Source of the DNA: Crenobacter caeni
GTDB taxonomy: Bacteria > Pseudomonadota > Gammaproteobacteria > Burkholderiales > Chromobacteriaceae
Assembly: GCF_010435965.1 (NCBI RefSeq)
Contig: NZ_JAAGAA010000007.1
Location: 1-64,000, forward strand
DNA length: 64,000 nucleotides
Direction: 5' to 3'
The notes under the pieces are model-generated. The model saw nothing but the letters and a program-made list of their open reading frames with translations. It had not been told where the DNA came from and did not search any database. Below are positions 46,552 to 56,422 of the stretch, piece by piece; the stretch's first letter is position 1, and the number at the start of each line of letters is the position of its first letter. A program made the translations under genes and the position numbers.

Positions 46552-47437
46552 CTTCCGATGTGCCCAGCAAGGTGGCGAGCAGGCGGCGCGCCGGCGTGCC
46601 CAGTACCTCTTCCTTAAAGCAGAGTTTCAGCTCGCGCTCGGCCCACGGGTCGGTCAGTGCGATGGCGGCAAGGCCGTGCGTCGGCGCGAGCTGGCACGCG
46701 CTGCGTTCGGGCAGAATGCCGACGCCGGCGCCGCTGCCGACGATGGCCGCCAGCGACGCGAAGCCCGGCGTGCGCACCCGGATGCGCAGGCTGTGTCCCT
46801 TCAGTTGCGCCATCCCCTCGATGAAGCGCTGCATCGCGATGGCGGGTGTCAGCCCGACGAAGGGCTCGTCGAGCAGTTCGGTGAACGCGACCGTGTCGCG
46901 GCGCGAGAACGGGTGGCCCGCCGCGCAGACCAGCACCAGGCGGTCGCGCGCGAACGGCAGCAGTGTCAGCCGTTCGACGCCCAGGCTGCCGTCGATCACG
47001 CCGATGTCGATCTCGTCGTGTTCGATCAAGGGGACGATCTGCCGGCTGGGGCGCTCGGTCAGCCGCACGTCGACGTCCGGTTCGCTGGCGAGGAAGGCGC
47101 CCAGCCGTTCGGGCAGGAACACGCTGGTCGCCATCGTGTTGCCGCAGACGCGGATCTCGCGGCGCATGCCACTGCTGAGCCTGCCCATCTCGTCGTTCAG
47201 CGCCTCGGTGCCGCGGATCAGCCCCTTCGCGTGCAGCCGCAGCGTCTCGCCGGCCTCGGTCAGGGTGACGCCGCGCGAGTGGCGTTCGACCAGCGGCACG
47301 CCGTACAGCTGTTCGAGCTTCTTCAGGCGCTGGCTTGCCGCCGACAGCGCCATCGGGTAGCGCTCGGCGGCGACGGTCAGGTTGCCGGCCTCGGCGAGCA
47401 GCAGGAAGAATTTCAGGTCGACAAAGTCCAGTCTCAT
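46523..47437 (-). CDS. LysR-family transcriptional regulator
   Basis: A 304-residue regulator with the N-terminal winged helix-turn-helix ([20 protein letters not shown], then [20 protein letters not shown]) and a C-terminal effector domain. It is divergent from the EamA-type transporter (108 bases between starts), which is its likely target. Confidence 0.9.
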   Translation of the reverse strand: MRLDFVDLKFFLLLAEAGNLTVAAERYPMALSAASQRLKKLEQLYGVPLVERHSRGVTLTEAGETLRLHAKGLIRGTEALNDEMGRLSSGMRREIRVCGNTMATSVFLPERLGAFLASEPDVDVRLTERPSRQIVPLIEHDEIDIGVIDGSLGVERLTLLPFARDRLVLVCAAGHPFSRRDTVAFTELLDEPFVGLTPAIAMQRFIEGMAQLKGHSLRIRVRTPGFASLAAIVGSGAGVGILPERSACQLAPTHGLAAIALTDPWAERELKLCFKEEVLGTPARRLLATLLGTSEVRRTDGAAR

Positions 47438-47545
47438 CGCTCAGCCTTCTGTTTTGGTGAAGGCTTGCTCTGCCAATCAAGCAAATGAAGCCCGCCTTTG
47501 GCTTGCATAATCCCCGCTCCATTCATTGCAGTCAAAGGCTGTCGC

Positions 47546-48541
47546 ATGTCGGTTTACGCGCTGGGGAGTTGGCGAGCCGCCTTCTTGAATCACAAAGGGG
47601 TGGCGCTGGCCGTGCTGTCGGCCGCCGGCTTTTCGGCGAAGGCAATCTTCGTGAAGCTGGGCTTCCGCTACGGTGCGAGCGCCGAGGCATTGCTCGCGCT
47701 GCGCATGCTGTTCGCGCTGCCGTTTTTCGCCGCCATGCTGTGGCTGTGCATGCGCGAGGGGGCTTTGCGGCGGATCGGCCGGCGCGACTGGCAACTTGTC
47801 GTGCTGCTCGGCCTCTGTGGCTACTACCTGTCCAGCCTGTTCGACTTCATCGGTCTGCGCTATATCTCGTCGGCGCTCGAGCGGCTGACCCTGTTCCTCT
47901 ATCCGACGCTGGTGCTGCTGCTGTCGGTGATCTTCCTCGGCAAGCGCTATTCGGTGTGCGTGTGGCTGGCGGTCGCGCTGGCGTACCTGGGCGCGGGGCT
48001 CGCGCTGAGCCACGACCTTTCCGACGCGGCGCTGGGCGCCGACGTGTGGGTCGGCGTCGGCTGGGTGTCGCTGAGCATGCTCTGCTACGCCGTTTATGTG
48101 GCCGGTTCCGGCGAAGTGGTCGGGCGGGTCGGCGCGACGCCCTTCTCGGCGCTGGCAACGCTCATTGCCTGCTTCGCGGTGCTCGCGCACTTCATGGTCA
48201 CCCAGCCACTTTCCGCATTGGTGCTGCCGGGCGAGGTCTACCTGATCACGCTCGCGATGGCGCTGTTCTCGACGGTCTTCCCGGTGTGGGCGCTGACGCA
48301 GGCGATCCGCCTGCTCGGTGCCGGACGTGCCGCGTCGATCAGCACGCTGGGGCCGGTGCTGACCTTGTCCATGGGCTGGACGGTGCTCGGCGAGTCGTTC
48401 TCGTGGACGCAGATCGCCGGTGCCGCGCTGGTGATCGCCGGGGTGGTGCTGGTGTCGCGCTCGCGCAAGGCGGAAGAGGCGGCCGGCCCCGACGAGGTGC
48501 GCTGCCCGATCAGCCCCAGGCTCGCGCCGGGCCGCTCCTAG
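47546..48541 (+). CDS. EamA/DMT-family transporter
   Basis: A 331-residue membrane protein with ten segments in two EamA repeats (about residues 20-155 and 170-310). The motif SALERLTLFLYPTLVLLLS near residue 108 and GAGRAASISTLGPVLTLSMG in the second half are typical. The ATG at 47546 is chosen because the first segment starts about 20 residues later. It probably exports a metabolite or amino acid and is divergent from a LysR regulator. Confidence 0.87.
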   Translation: MSVYALGSWRAAFLNHKGVALAVLSAAGFSAKAIFVKLGFRYGASAEALLALRMLFALPFFAAMLWLCMREGALRRIGRRDWQLVVLLGLCGYYLSSLFDFIGLRYISSALERLTLFLYPTLVLLLSVIFLGKRYSVCVWLAVALAYLGAGLALSHDLSDAALGADVWVGVGWVSLSMLCYAVYVAGSGEVVGRVGATPFSALATLIACFAVLAHFMVTQPLSALVLPGEVYLITLAMALFSTVFPVWALTQAIRLLGAGRAASISTLGPVLTLSMGWTVLGESFSWTQIAGAALVIAGVVLVSRSRKAEEAAGPDEVRCPISPRLAPGRS

Positions 48542-49365
48542 CCGCCGACGCCCATCTGCTGCAGCCATTGCAGCGTGCGTGCCCACGCGTCGCGGGCGAC
48601 GTCCGGCTGGTAGCTTGCGCGGTAGTCGGCGTGAAAGGCGTGCCCGGCGTCCGGGTAGACGACGATCTGGCCGGACGCGGACAGCCGCCTGCGCATCGCG
48701 TCGACGTCGGCCTGCGGGATGCCTTCGTCCTTGCCGCCGTACAGGCCGAGTACCGGCACCTTGAGTTCCCCCGCCACGTCGAGCGGCTGCTGCGGGGTGA
48801 GTGCGTCGTGCTTGCCGGCGAGCCGGCCATAGAAGGCGACGCCCGCCTTTAGGTTTGGGCGCGCCGCCGCGTACAGCCAGACGATGCGCCCGCCCCAGCA
48901 AAAGCCCACCACCCCGGCACGCGCGCTGTCGCCGCCATGCCGTCCCGCCCACGCCAGCGTCGCGTCGAGGTCATCCATCACCTGACGGTCGGGCACTTTT
49001 GCGACGATGTCCGCGAGGATGGCTTGCACGTCGGCTTTGCCGCGCGGGTCGCCCTGGCGCACGAAGAGTTCGGGGGCGAGCGCAAAATAGCCCTGGTGCG
49101 CCAGGCGGCGGCAGACGTCGCGGATATGCTCGTGCACGCCGAAGATCTCCTGCACGACCAGCACCACCGGCAACTTGCCGACGGCTGCCGCCGGACGCGC
49201 CCAGTACACCGGCAGGTGCTGGCCGTCTGCGGTGTCGACGAGGGCGTCGCCCTGTGCCAGCCCGGTGTCGGGGGTACGGGTGGGCGCGGCGGCCAAGGGG
49301 CCGGCCGCCAGCGCGTACGCTGTGGTGGCGAGGCAGGCCAGAAAAGTGCGGCGGGGCAGCGGCAT
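48538..49365 (-). CDS. Dienelactone hydrolase family protein, exported
   Basis: A 275-residue alpha/beta hydrolase with a twin-arginine-like or Sec signal (MPLPRRTFLACLATTAYALA). The nucleophile Cys lies in GVVGFCWGGRIV (about residue 150). Asp in GLYGGKDEGIP (about residue 208) and His in DAGHAFHADYR (about residue 240) complete the triad. Dienelactone hydrolases open cyclic lactones; the real substrate here is unknown. The stop overlaps the end of the EamA gene by four bases. Confidence 0.88.
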   Translation of the reverse strand: MPLPRRTFLACLATTAYALAAGPLAAAPTRTPDTGLAQGDALVDTADGQHLPVYWARPAAAVGKLPVVLVVQEIFGVHEHIRDVCRRLAHQGYFALAPELFVRQGDPRGKADVQAILADIVAKVPDRQVMDDLDATLAWAGRHGGDSARAGVVGFCWGGRIVWLYAAARPNLKAGVAFYGRLAGKHDALTPQQPLDVAGELKVPVLGLYGGKDEGIPQADVDAMRRRLSASGQIVVYPDAGHAFHADYRASYQPDVARDAWARTLQWLQQMGVGG

Positions 49366-49503
49366 GGCAGTCTCCTTTTGACGGGCTTGGTACTTCAGGC
49401 TACGCGCTGACGCCGTGTTGTCACCCCTGCGCCGTTGCCCGCGAGGCGGGGCGGCGACTATATTGGCCGCCTCAATAATGCCCGCCTGTGCCATCCTGTC
49501 CAG

Positions 49504-51861
49504 ATGACTGCCCGGAAACTGATTTTGCCGATCGACGGCATGAGCTGCGCCGCGTGCGCGACCCGCATCGAAAAGGTGCTGAACAAGCTGCCCGGCGTCG
49601 CGGCCAGCGTGAGCTTTGCCAGCGAGAGCGCCGAGCTCTCGCTGCAGGAGGGCGGCGCCACGCCCGCCGATGCGGTGGCGGCGATCGGCAAGGCGGGTTT
49701 TTCGGTGCCGATGGCGCACGCCGAGCTTGCGCTGGAAGGCATGAGCTGCGCGGCGTGCGCGACGCGCATCGAGAAGGTGCTGAACAAGCTGCCCGGCGTC
49801 ACGGCCAGCGTCAACTTTGCCAGCGAGCGCGCAAACCTTAGTTTTCCCGAGGGCAGTTACTCGCCGGCCGCGCTGCTGTCCGCCGTGCAGAAGGCGGGTT
49901 TCGGCGCGCGCGTGGTGCAGGGGGAGGCCGACGACGAGGCGGCCGCCCGCCGCCACGCCGAGCACTACCGGCACGAGCTGCGCGTGTTTGTGGTGTCGGC
50001 GCTGCTGACCTTGCCCTTCCTGCTGGAAATGATCGCGATGCTGTTCGGCGTGCACGCGCTGATGTTGCCGCGCACGCTGCAACTGGTGCTCTCGGCGCCG
50101 GTGCAGTTCTGGGTCGGCACGCGCTTTTACAAGGGCGCCTATTCGGCGCTCAGGGGCGGCGGCGCCAACATGGACGTGCTGGTCGCGCTGGGCACCAGCA
50201 TGGCGTGGGGTTTCTCGGCGTGGGTGACGCTCGCCGGGCTGGATGGCCAGCATGTGTACTTCGAGGCGTCGGCCGCGGTGATTACGCTGGTGCTGTTGGG
50301 TAAATTGATGGAGGCGCGCGCCAAGGGCAAGGCCGGCAGCGCGATCGAGGCGCTGGTCAGGCTCGCGCCCAAGGTGGCGCGCGTCGAGCGGGACGGGCAA
50401 TTGCTCGAGGTCCCCGTCGGCGAGCTGGTGTTGGGCGACGTCGTCGTGGTGCGCAACGGCGAGTCGGTGCCGGTCGACGGCGAGGTGGTCGACGGCGAGG
50501 GCGCGTTCGACGAGAGCCTGATGACCGGCGAGAGCCTGCCGGTCGCCCGCAGGGTCGGCTCGCGGGTGGTCGCCGGCAGCCGCGCGGTGGCCGGCAGCGT
50601 GCGTTTGCGTGCCAGCGGTGTCGGCAACCGCACCCAGTTGGCGCAGATCGTCCGCCTGGTGCGCGAGGCGCAGGGCTCGAAGGCACCGATCCAGCGGCTG
50701 GCCGACGTGATCTCCGGCATGTTCGTGCCGGTGGTCGTCGTCATCGCGCTGGTGACCTTTGCCGCGACCGGCTGGTGGCTGGGCGACTGGACGGTCGCGC
50801 TGGTGCACGCAGTCGCCGTGCTGGTGATCGCCTGCCCGTGTGCGCTGGGGCTGGCGACGCCGACGGCGGTGATGGTCGGCATCGGTAACGGCGCGCGCCG
50901 CGGCATCCTGTTTCGCAACGCGGCGGCGTTGGAGACGGCCGGGCGGTTGCAGGCGGTGGTACTCGACAAGACCGGCACGCTGACCGAGGGCAAGCCGACG
51001 CTGGACGCGATGCTGGTGCTGGAGCAGGACGAAGACCGGCTGCTCGCCGCCGTCGCCGCGGTCGAGGCGGGCAGCGAACACCCGTTGTCGCGCGCGCTGA
51101 TCGGCGCGGCTGCCGCGCGCAAGCTTCCCTTGCCTGTGGTGAGCGGGTTTGCCGCGCACGCCGGCGCCGGTGTCGAGGCCGACGTCGCCGGGCTTGGCCG
51201 GTTGGCCGTCGGCGATCCGCGCTGGCTGGGGATCGATTTGCCCGACGCCGCGCGCGCGTGGCGCGACGAGGGCAAGACGGTGGTCGCGGCGTGCGTCGAC
51301 GGCGCGCCGGCCGGCTTCTTCGCGATCGCCGACCGGCTCAAGCCGGGTTCCGCCCGCGCGGTCGGGCGCCTGCGCGAGATGGGCATCCGCGTGCTGATGC
51401 TCACCGGGGACAACCGCGCGACCGCCGCCGCGATCGCGCGCGAGGCGGGCATAGACGAATTCGAGGGCGAGGTGAAGCCGCGCGGCAAGGCCGACATGGT
51501 CGCGCGCCTGAAGGCCGAGGGCTTGAAGGTCGGCATGGTCGGCGACGGTGTCAACGACGCGCCGGCACTGGCGCTCTCTGACGCCAGCTTCGCGATGGGG
51601 GCGGGGTCGGACGTCGCGATCGAGGCGGCCGACGTGACGCTGATGCACGACGACCTCGAGCATCTGGTCGATGCCATCGCGCTGTCGCGCGCGACGCTCT
51701 CCAAGATCCGCCAGAACCTGTTCTTCGCCTTCATCTACAACACGCTGGGCATCCCGCTGGCGGCGCTGGGCTACCTGAGCCCGGTGATCGCCGGCGCGGC
51801 GATGGCGTTCAGTTCGGTGTCGGTGGTCAGTAACTCGTTGCTGCTGCGCCGCTGGCGCTGA
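49504..51861 (+). CDS. copA: Copper-translocating P-type ATPase (CopA)
   Basis: A 785-residue P1B ATPase. Two heavy-metal-binding domains, each with GMSCAACATRIEKVLNKLPG, lie at about residues 8-72 and 76-140 and are nearly identical, so one is a recent duplicate. The metal site CPC is in VIACPCALGLATPTA, the phosphorylation site in DKTGTLTEGKP, and the ATP hinge in GDGVNDAPAL. YNTLGIP and MAFSSVSVVSNS in the last two membrane segments are the Cu(I) signature. Confidence 0.93.
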   Translation: MTARKLILPIDGMSCAACATRIEKVLNKLPGVAASVSFASESAELSLQEGGATPADAVAAIGKAGFSVPMAHAELALEGMSCAACATRIEKVLNKLPGVTASVNFASERANLSFPEGSYSPAALLSAVQKAGFGARVVQGEADDEAAARRHAEHYRHELRVFVVSALLTLPFLLEMIAMLFGVHALMLPRTLQLVLSAPVQFWVGTRFYKGAYSALRGGGANMDVLVALGTSMAWGFSAWVTLAGLDGQHVYFEASAAVITLVLLGKLMEARAKGKAGSAIEALVRLAPKVARVERDGQLLEVPVGELVLGDVVVVRNGESVPVDGEVVDGEGAFDESLMTGESLPVARRVGSRVVAGSRAVAGSVRLRASGVGNRTQLAQIVRLVREAQGSKAPIQRLADVISGMFVPVVVVIALVTFAATGWWLGDWTVALVHAVAVLVIACPCALGLATPTAVMVGIGNGARRGILFRNAAALETAGRLQAVVLDKTGTLTEGKPTLDAMLVLEQDEDRLLAAVAAVEAGSEHPLSRALIGAAAARKLPLPVVSGFAAHAGAGVEADVAGLGRLAVGDPRWLGIDLPDAARAWRDEGKTVVAACVDGAPAGFFAIADRLKPGSARAVGRLREMGIRVLMLTGDNRATAAAIAREAGIDEFEGEVKPRGKADMVARLKAEGLKVGMVGDGVNDAPALALSDASFAMGAGSDVAIEAADVTLMHDDLEHLVDAIALSRATLSKIRQNLFFAFIYNTLGIPLAALGYLSPVIAGAAMAFSSVSVVSNSLLLRRWR

Positions 51862-51989
51862 GTGTGCGTTTTTTGAGCAACGGCCGGCAGGCCGCGCGGC
51901 GATTGGCCGGGGGCGGTCTGTCCACAGCTTCTCCCCAGCCTTGTCCGCGCAGACTGTGGATGGGGGAGAAAGACAGGAGGGGGCGGAGG

Positions 51990-52424
51990 ATGAAAATCGG
52001 CGAACTTGCGGCGAGCGCCGGCGCCACGGTGGAAACCATCCGCTACTACGAGAAGGCCGGCCTGTTGCCGGGTGCCGTGCGCGACGCCAGCAACTACCGC
52101 GTGTACGGCGACGCGCACCTGGCGCGGCTGCGCCTGATCCGCAACTGCCGTCTGCTTGACATGAGCCATGACGAGATCCGCACCCTGCTCGCGCTGGTCG
52201 ATACGCCGGGGCAGGCCTGCGACGAGGTGAACGCGCTGGTCGACGCGCATATCGGCCACCTTGACGCGCGCATCGCTGCGCTGTCGTCGCTGCGCGATAC
52301 CCTGGGCGCGCTGCGGGCGCGCTGCGCCGGCGGAAGCGAGGCCTGCTTGATTGTCGACGGCCTCAGTGACGCGCCGCTTGCCGCGCAGCCGGTGACGGAC
52401 GGCTGCCATCACAGTGCTAAGTAA
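51990..52424 (+). CDS. MerR-family regulator, CadR/PbrR-like
   Basis: A 144-residue metal-responsive activator. Helix-turn-helix: KIGELAASAGATVETIRYYE then AGLLPG. The effector part reads CDEVNALVDAHI (Cys about residue 78) and CAGGSEACLI (two Cys about 113 and 120), the three-cysteine pattern of Cd/Pb/Zn sensors (CadR/PbrR), not the two-cysteine loop of CueR. A His-rich end CHH follows. It lies downstream of copA in the same direction. Confidence 0.85.
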   Translation: MKIGELAASAGATVETIRYYEKAGLLPGAVRDASNYRVYGDAHLARLRLIRNCRLLDMSHDEIRTLLALVDTPGQACDEVNALVDAHIGHLDARIAALSSLRDTLGALRARCAGGSEACLIVDGLSDAPLAAQPVTDGCHHSAK

Positions 52425-52504
52425 TAAAAAGCCGCATCGAATCGATATATTTACCTGATGAAATCTGCGAACATCAGGACGTCGACATTATCTGGGCCGC
52501 GACC

Positions 52505-53914
52505 ATGTCCGCCGCGGCGTGTCTTGCCATGACAGCAACTTCCCTTGCGCGCCCGCCGGCGTCGCTTCCCTCTCTTGCCGAGCTCGAACGCCACCAGCAG
52601 GCACTGCGCCGGCTTGCTGCCGACGACGCGCGTCTGGCCGCGGAAGGCATGGCTGCGTTGGCAGCGTGCGAGGCGTGCGTCGCCGGTGGGCGGCGGGTCG
52701 CGGACGCGGTGCGCGGGCAGGCGCAGGGGCTTGCGGAGCAGTTGTTCGGCCTGTGGCATGTACAGGCGCTCGCGGCGCTTGGCCGTCGCGGCTGGCTCTC
52801 GGGCGGGCGCGACGACGTGGAACCCGTGGTGCTCGCCTTGCGTGCGGCCGACCTGGTACAGCGGCTGGCCGCCTGCCGTTACGTGGTGGTGCCGCCTGGC
52901 TTGTGGCGCAACGTGCATGCGCTGTTCGCGCAGGTGCTCGAGCGCGGCTGGCAGGGCAAGCGCGGCCGCGCCGACGCGCTGACGCCGGCGCTGTGTTACG
53001 CGCGCCTGTCGCTGCTGGGTTTGACCGCGTGCGGCAGCCTGGAGCCGGCCAAACTCGCCACCCTGTTTGCGTGGGTGGACGCGCAGGCCGCGGCTGTCGC
53101 GTTCGCGACCGAAGGCGAATACCGGCGCTCGGGCGGCTTTGTCGCCAATCTGGCGTCGGACGCGCCGCCCCGTTTTTACGATGCGGCCGAGCCTGTCCCG
53201 GCGAACGCGCTCGGGCTCGACCTCACCGGTGCGCTCGCGGCCGTCGCCGCACGGCTCAACGACAACGCCGACGCGCTGCCGGTGGCCGAACTGCAATTGC
53301 TGCTGCGCCTGCGCAGCGAGTGGGGCGGGCAGGCCAGGCGTCGTCACCTGCGTTACCGGCGTTTGCAGCGGCATACGCTGACCGTGCACCCGGGCTTTAC
53401 GGTCGGCTGGTGCTTGCTGGGCGGGGACGAGCTGGCGGCCGGTTTTGAGGCCGATACCGGCGCCGACCCGCTGCGCTGGCAGATCGTCGATTTGAGCCTG
53501 TCCGGCCTGCAGCTCGAAGGCGGCGACGCCGGGGTCGAGGCGGGATCCGTGCTGTTGTTGGGGAGCCAGGGCGGGCGCCTGCGCTGCGCGCTGGTGCGCC
53601 GCGTGCGCCGGCAGGCGGACGGCTCGGCGCTGTACGGGGTCGAGTACCTGGGCAAGCGTGCCGGCGCCGGCCTGATCCGTGTCGTGCATTCGCTGGGCAG
53701 CCAGGAGGCGTGGCAGCCGGTGATGATCCTGCAGGGGGACGGCCTGCGCGGCAGCGGCAACATGCTGCTGGTCGAGGGGCGGCCGTTCCAGGCGATGCGC
53801 ACCTTCTCGCTGACCGACAGCGCCGGTCGCAAGACCATCCAGGCGACGCGGCTGCGCAGCCAGACCACCCGCTACCAGCTGTTCGATTACAAGATCGTCG
53901 CCATCGAATCCTGA
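52505..53914 (+). CDS. Large PilZ-like protein
   Basis: A 469-residue cytoplasmic protein. The first about 300 residues are helical and Ala/Leu/Arg-rich. Near residue 320 the sequence WQIVDLSLSGLQLEGG followed by a beta-rich stretch looks like the DLSxxG part of a PilZ domain, so binding of cyclic di-GMP is possible, but the RxxxR part is not clearly seen. The start codon is uncertain; an in-frame ATG at 52529 is an option. Confidence 0.6.
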   Translation: MSAAACLAMTATSLARPPASLPSLAELERHQQALRRLAADDARLAAEGMAALAACEACVAGGRRVADAVRGQAQGLAEQLFGLWHVQALAALGRRGWLSGGRDDVEPVVLALRAADLVQRLAACRYVVVPPGLWRNVHALFAQVLERGWQGKRGRADALTPALCYARLSLLGLTACGSLEPAKLATLFAWVDAQAAAVAFATEGEYRRSGGFVANLASDAPPRFYDAAEPVPANALGLDLTGALAAVAARLNDNADALPVAELQLLLRLRSEWGGQARRRHLRYRRLQRHTLTVHPGFTVGWCLLGGDELAAGFEADTGADPLRWQIVDLSLSGLQLEGGDAGVEAGSVLLLGSQGGRLRCALVRRVRRQADGSALYGVEYLGKRAGAGLIRVVHSLGSQEAWQPVMILQGDGLRGSGNMLLVEGRPFQAMRTFSLTDSAGRKTIQATRLRSQTTRYQLFDYKIVAIES

Positions 53915-53964
53915 GCCTTGGCCGCTTAGGCGCTCGGGTCAGCCTGCAGCAGGGAAGTTCGGCC

Positions 53965-54351
53965 TTACCTCGCGCCGGGATGCCGTTGGCAGGTGTCGGC
54001 GAGCTTTAGCCAGCCGACCTGGCTGTCCGTGAAGAGGTGGTACGAAGGTTGGACCGCGTCGGGCGCATCCAGCGTGGTGATGCTGAGCGTCAGGTAATCG
54101 GGGTGGGCAACGCTGCGGTAGCTGAGGGTCGAGCCGCAGGCGGGGCAAAAGCCGCGGCGGATAGAGGGCGAGGATGCGTATTCGGTGGGAGCGCCCTTGA
54201 TCCATTGCACTTGCTGTATCTTGAAGTCCATCCACGCCGCGACAGGTGCGCCGGTGATCTTCTGGCAGTCACGGCAATGACAGAAATCGGCGTCAAACGG
54301 CCGGCCAGAGATCTGGTAGCGGATTGCACCGCAGTGGCAGCCGCCTTGCAT
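53965..54351 (-). CDS. GFA (CENP-V/glutathione-dependent formaldehyde-activating) family protein
   Basis: A 128-residue zinc protein. Cysteines in GGCHCGAIRY, FCHCRDCQKITG and FCPACGSTLSYR give the two zinc sites of the GFA fold. The real substrate of most members is unknown. Confidence 0.88.
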   Translation of the reverse strand: MQGGCHCGAIRYQISGRPFDADFCHCRDCQKITGAPVAAWMDFKIQQVQWIKGAPTEYASSPSIRRGFCPACGSTLSYRSVAHPDYLTLSITTLDAPDAVQPSYHLFTDSQVGWLKLADTCQRHPGAR

Positions 54352-54466
54352 GTCTCGTCCCCTTATCTTGGTTCATCGTCCAGCCATGCTGCTGCCCGCT
54401 TGCTTTCAGGGCGCGGCAGCCAGGCCTTGAAGGCATGGCTGCCGCCTGCTAAGCGTGCTGTGGGCT

Positions 54467-56374
54467 TCAGCCCGCTTCGGCGTCGATCGCGTCGATCGCG
54501 TCCTGCGTGGCCAGCCATTCCTCCTCGACGACGGCCAGCCGGGCGGCGACTTCTCCCTGGCGGCGCACCGTCTCGGCAAGCTTCGCCTTGTTGGCGTCGG
54601 CGTACGCGTCTTCCGAACACAGGAAGGTGTCGAGCGCTTCCTTCTCCTTGTTCAGCTGGTCCATTTCCTTCTCGTGCCTGGCGAGCGCGCTGAGTAGCGG
54701 CTTCTTCTGCTGCGACAGGCGCTGCCTCGCCTCGGCTTCCAGCCGCTTCTGCTCCTTGCGGTTGGGCTGCGCGGCGTCGCCCTGCGAGGGCTTGCCGGCG
54801 TCGGAGAGTTCCGCGAGGCGCTCGCGCCGGTAGTCCTCGAGGTCGCCGTCAAACGGGGTCACCCGGCCACCCTTGACCACCCAGAAGGTGTCGGTGGTGC
54901 TCTCCAGCAACGAGCGGTCGTGCGAGACGACGATCAGCGCGCCGACGAAGTCCTGCAGCGCGAGGGTCAGCGCGTGGCGCATCTCGAGGTCGAGGTGGTT
55001 GGTCGGCTCGTCCAGCAGCAACAGGTTGGGGCGTTCCCACACGATCAGCGCGAGCGCGAGGCGCGACTTCTCGCCGCCCGACATCGGGCCGACCGGGTCG
55101 TTGACGGTGTCGCCGCGGAAGTTGAAGCCGCCCAGGAAGTTGCGCAGCTCCTGCTCGCGCACGTCAGGCGCGCGCTTTTGCAGGTGCCACAGCGGGCTCT
55201 CGTCCGGGCGCAGGGTTTCCAGCTGGTGCTGCGCGAAGTAGCCGATCTTCAGCATCTGCGAGCCGGTGGCGTGCCCCGACAGCGGCGCGAGCTCGCCGGC
55301 GATCAGCTTGACGAGTGTCGACTTGCCGGCGCCGTTGACGCCGAGCAAGCCGATGCGCGCGCCCGACTCGACCGACAGCGTGACCCTGTCCAGGATCACG
55401 CGCTCGCCGTAGCCGACGGCGACGTTGTCGAGTACCAAGAGCGGGTTGGGCAGCTTGTCCGGCTCTGCGAACGAGAAGTCGAACGGCGAGGCGACGTGCG
55501 CCGGCGCGATACGCTCGAGCTTTTCCAGTGCCTTGACCCGGCTCTGGGCCTGCTTGGCCTTGCTCGCCTTGGCCTTGAAACGGGTGATGAAGGACTCGAG
55601 GTGCTCGATCTGTTTTTGCTGCCGCTCGAAGGCCGATTGTTGGCGTTCCTGCTTTTCGGCACGCATCACTTCGAACGCGCTGTAGTTGCCGGTGTACAGC
55701 GTCAGCGTCTGGTCGGCGACCTCGACGATGTGGTCGGCGACGCTGTCGAGAAAATCGCGGTCGTGCGAGATCACCAACAGCGTGCCCGGGTACGCCTTCA
55801 GCCAGTCTTCCAGCCACAGCACCGTCTCGATGTCGAGGTGGTTGGTCGGCTCGTCCAACAGCAGCAGGTCGGAGCGGCACATCAGCGCCTGCGCGAGGTT
55901 CAGGCGCATCCGCCAGCCGCCGGAGAACGACGACACCGGCCGCTGCTGCGCGTCGGTGGCAAAACCCAGCCCGGTCAGCAAGCGCGCGGCGCGGGCCTCG
56001 GCGGTGTACGCGCCGACATGCTCGAGCTCGCCGTGCAATCGGCCGATCGCCATGCCGTCGCCGGCGTGTTCGGCCGCGGCCAGCTCGGCCTGCAGCGCGC
56101 GCAGCTCGGCGTCGCCGTCGAGCACGTAGTCGAGCGCGCGGCTGTCCAGCGCCGGGGTTTCCTGTGCGACGTGGGCAACCTTCCAGTGGGCGGGCACCTC
56201 GACGTCGCCCGCGTCCTGATGCAGCTGGTTCATCAAAAGCGCGAACAGGCTCGACTTGCCGGCGCCGTTGGCACCGACCACGCCGGCCTTGTAGCCGGGG
56301 TTGAGGGTGAGGGTCGCGCCGGTCAACAGTTCCTTGAGGCCGCGGCGCAGGGTGACGTTTTTTAGCTGGATCAT
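54467..56374 (-). CDS. ABC-F family ATPase (YheS/Uup-like)
   Basis: A 635-residue protein with two ABC modules and no membrane segments. Walker A: GANGAGKSSLFALL (about residue 35) and GVNGAGKSTLVKLI (about residue 345). Signatures: SSFSGGWRMRLNLA and MSGGEKSRLALAL. Between them lies a charged helical linker with RFKAKASKAKQAQSRVKALE, and a coiled-coil C-terminus follows. ABC-F proteins act on the ribosome. Length fits YheS. Confidence 0.9.
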   Translation of the reverse strand: MIQLKNVTLRRGLKELLTGATLTLNPGYKAGVVGANGAGKSSLFALLMNQLHQDAGDVEVPAHWKVAHVAQETPALDSRALDYVLDGDAELRALQAELAAAEHAGDGMAIGRLHGELEHVGAYTAEARAARLLTGLGFATDAQQRPVSSFSGGWRMRLNLAQALMCRSDLLLLDEPTNHLDIETVLWLEDWLKAYPGTLLVISHDRDFLDSVADHIVEVADQTLTLYTGNYSAFEVMRAEKQERQQSAFERQQKQIEHLESFITRFKAKASKAKQAQSRVKALEKLERIAPAHVASPFDFSFAEPDKLPNPLLVLDNVAVGYGERVILDRVTLSVESGARIGLLGVNGAGKSTLVKLIAGELAPLSGHATGSQMLKIGYFAQHQLETLRPDESPLWHLQKRAPDVREQELRNFLGGFNFRGDTVNDPVGPMSGGEKSRLALALIVWERPNLLLLDEPTNHLDLEMRHALTLALQDFVGALIVVSHDRSLLESTTDTFWVVKGGRVTPFDGDLEDYRRERLAELSDAGKPSQGDAAQPNRKEQKRLEAEARQRLSQQKKPLLSALARHEKEMDQLNKEKEALDTFLCSEDAYADANKAKLAETVRRQGEVAARLAVVEEEWLATQDAIDAIDAEAG

Positions 56375-56422
56375 GGTATGGGGCAGGCAGGGCGAACCCT
56401 GCCGCGAAGTTCGTGGAGGGGG

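Noticed and set aside
49366-51663. Extension of the dienelactone hydrolase frame into a 1,041-residue minus-strand frame
   Set aside because: The extension is antisense to copA. The real start at 49365 has a signal peptide and the hydrolase domain follows at once.
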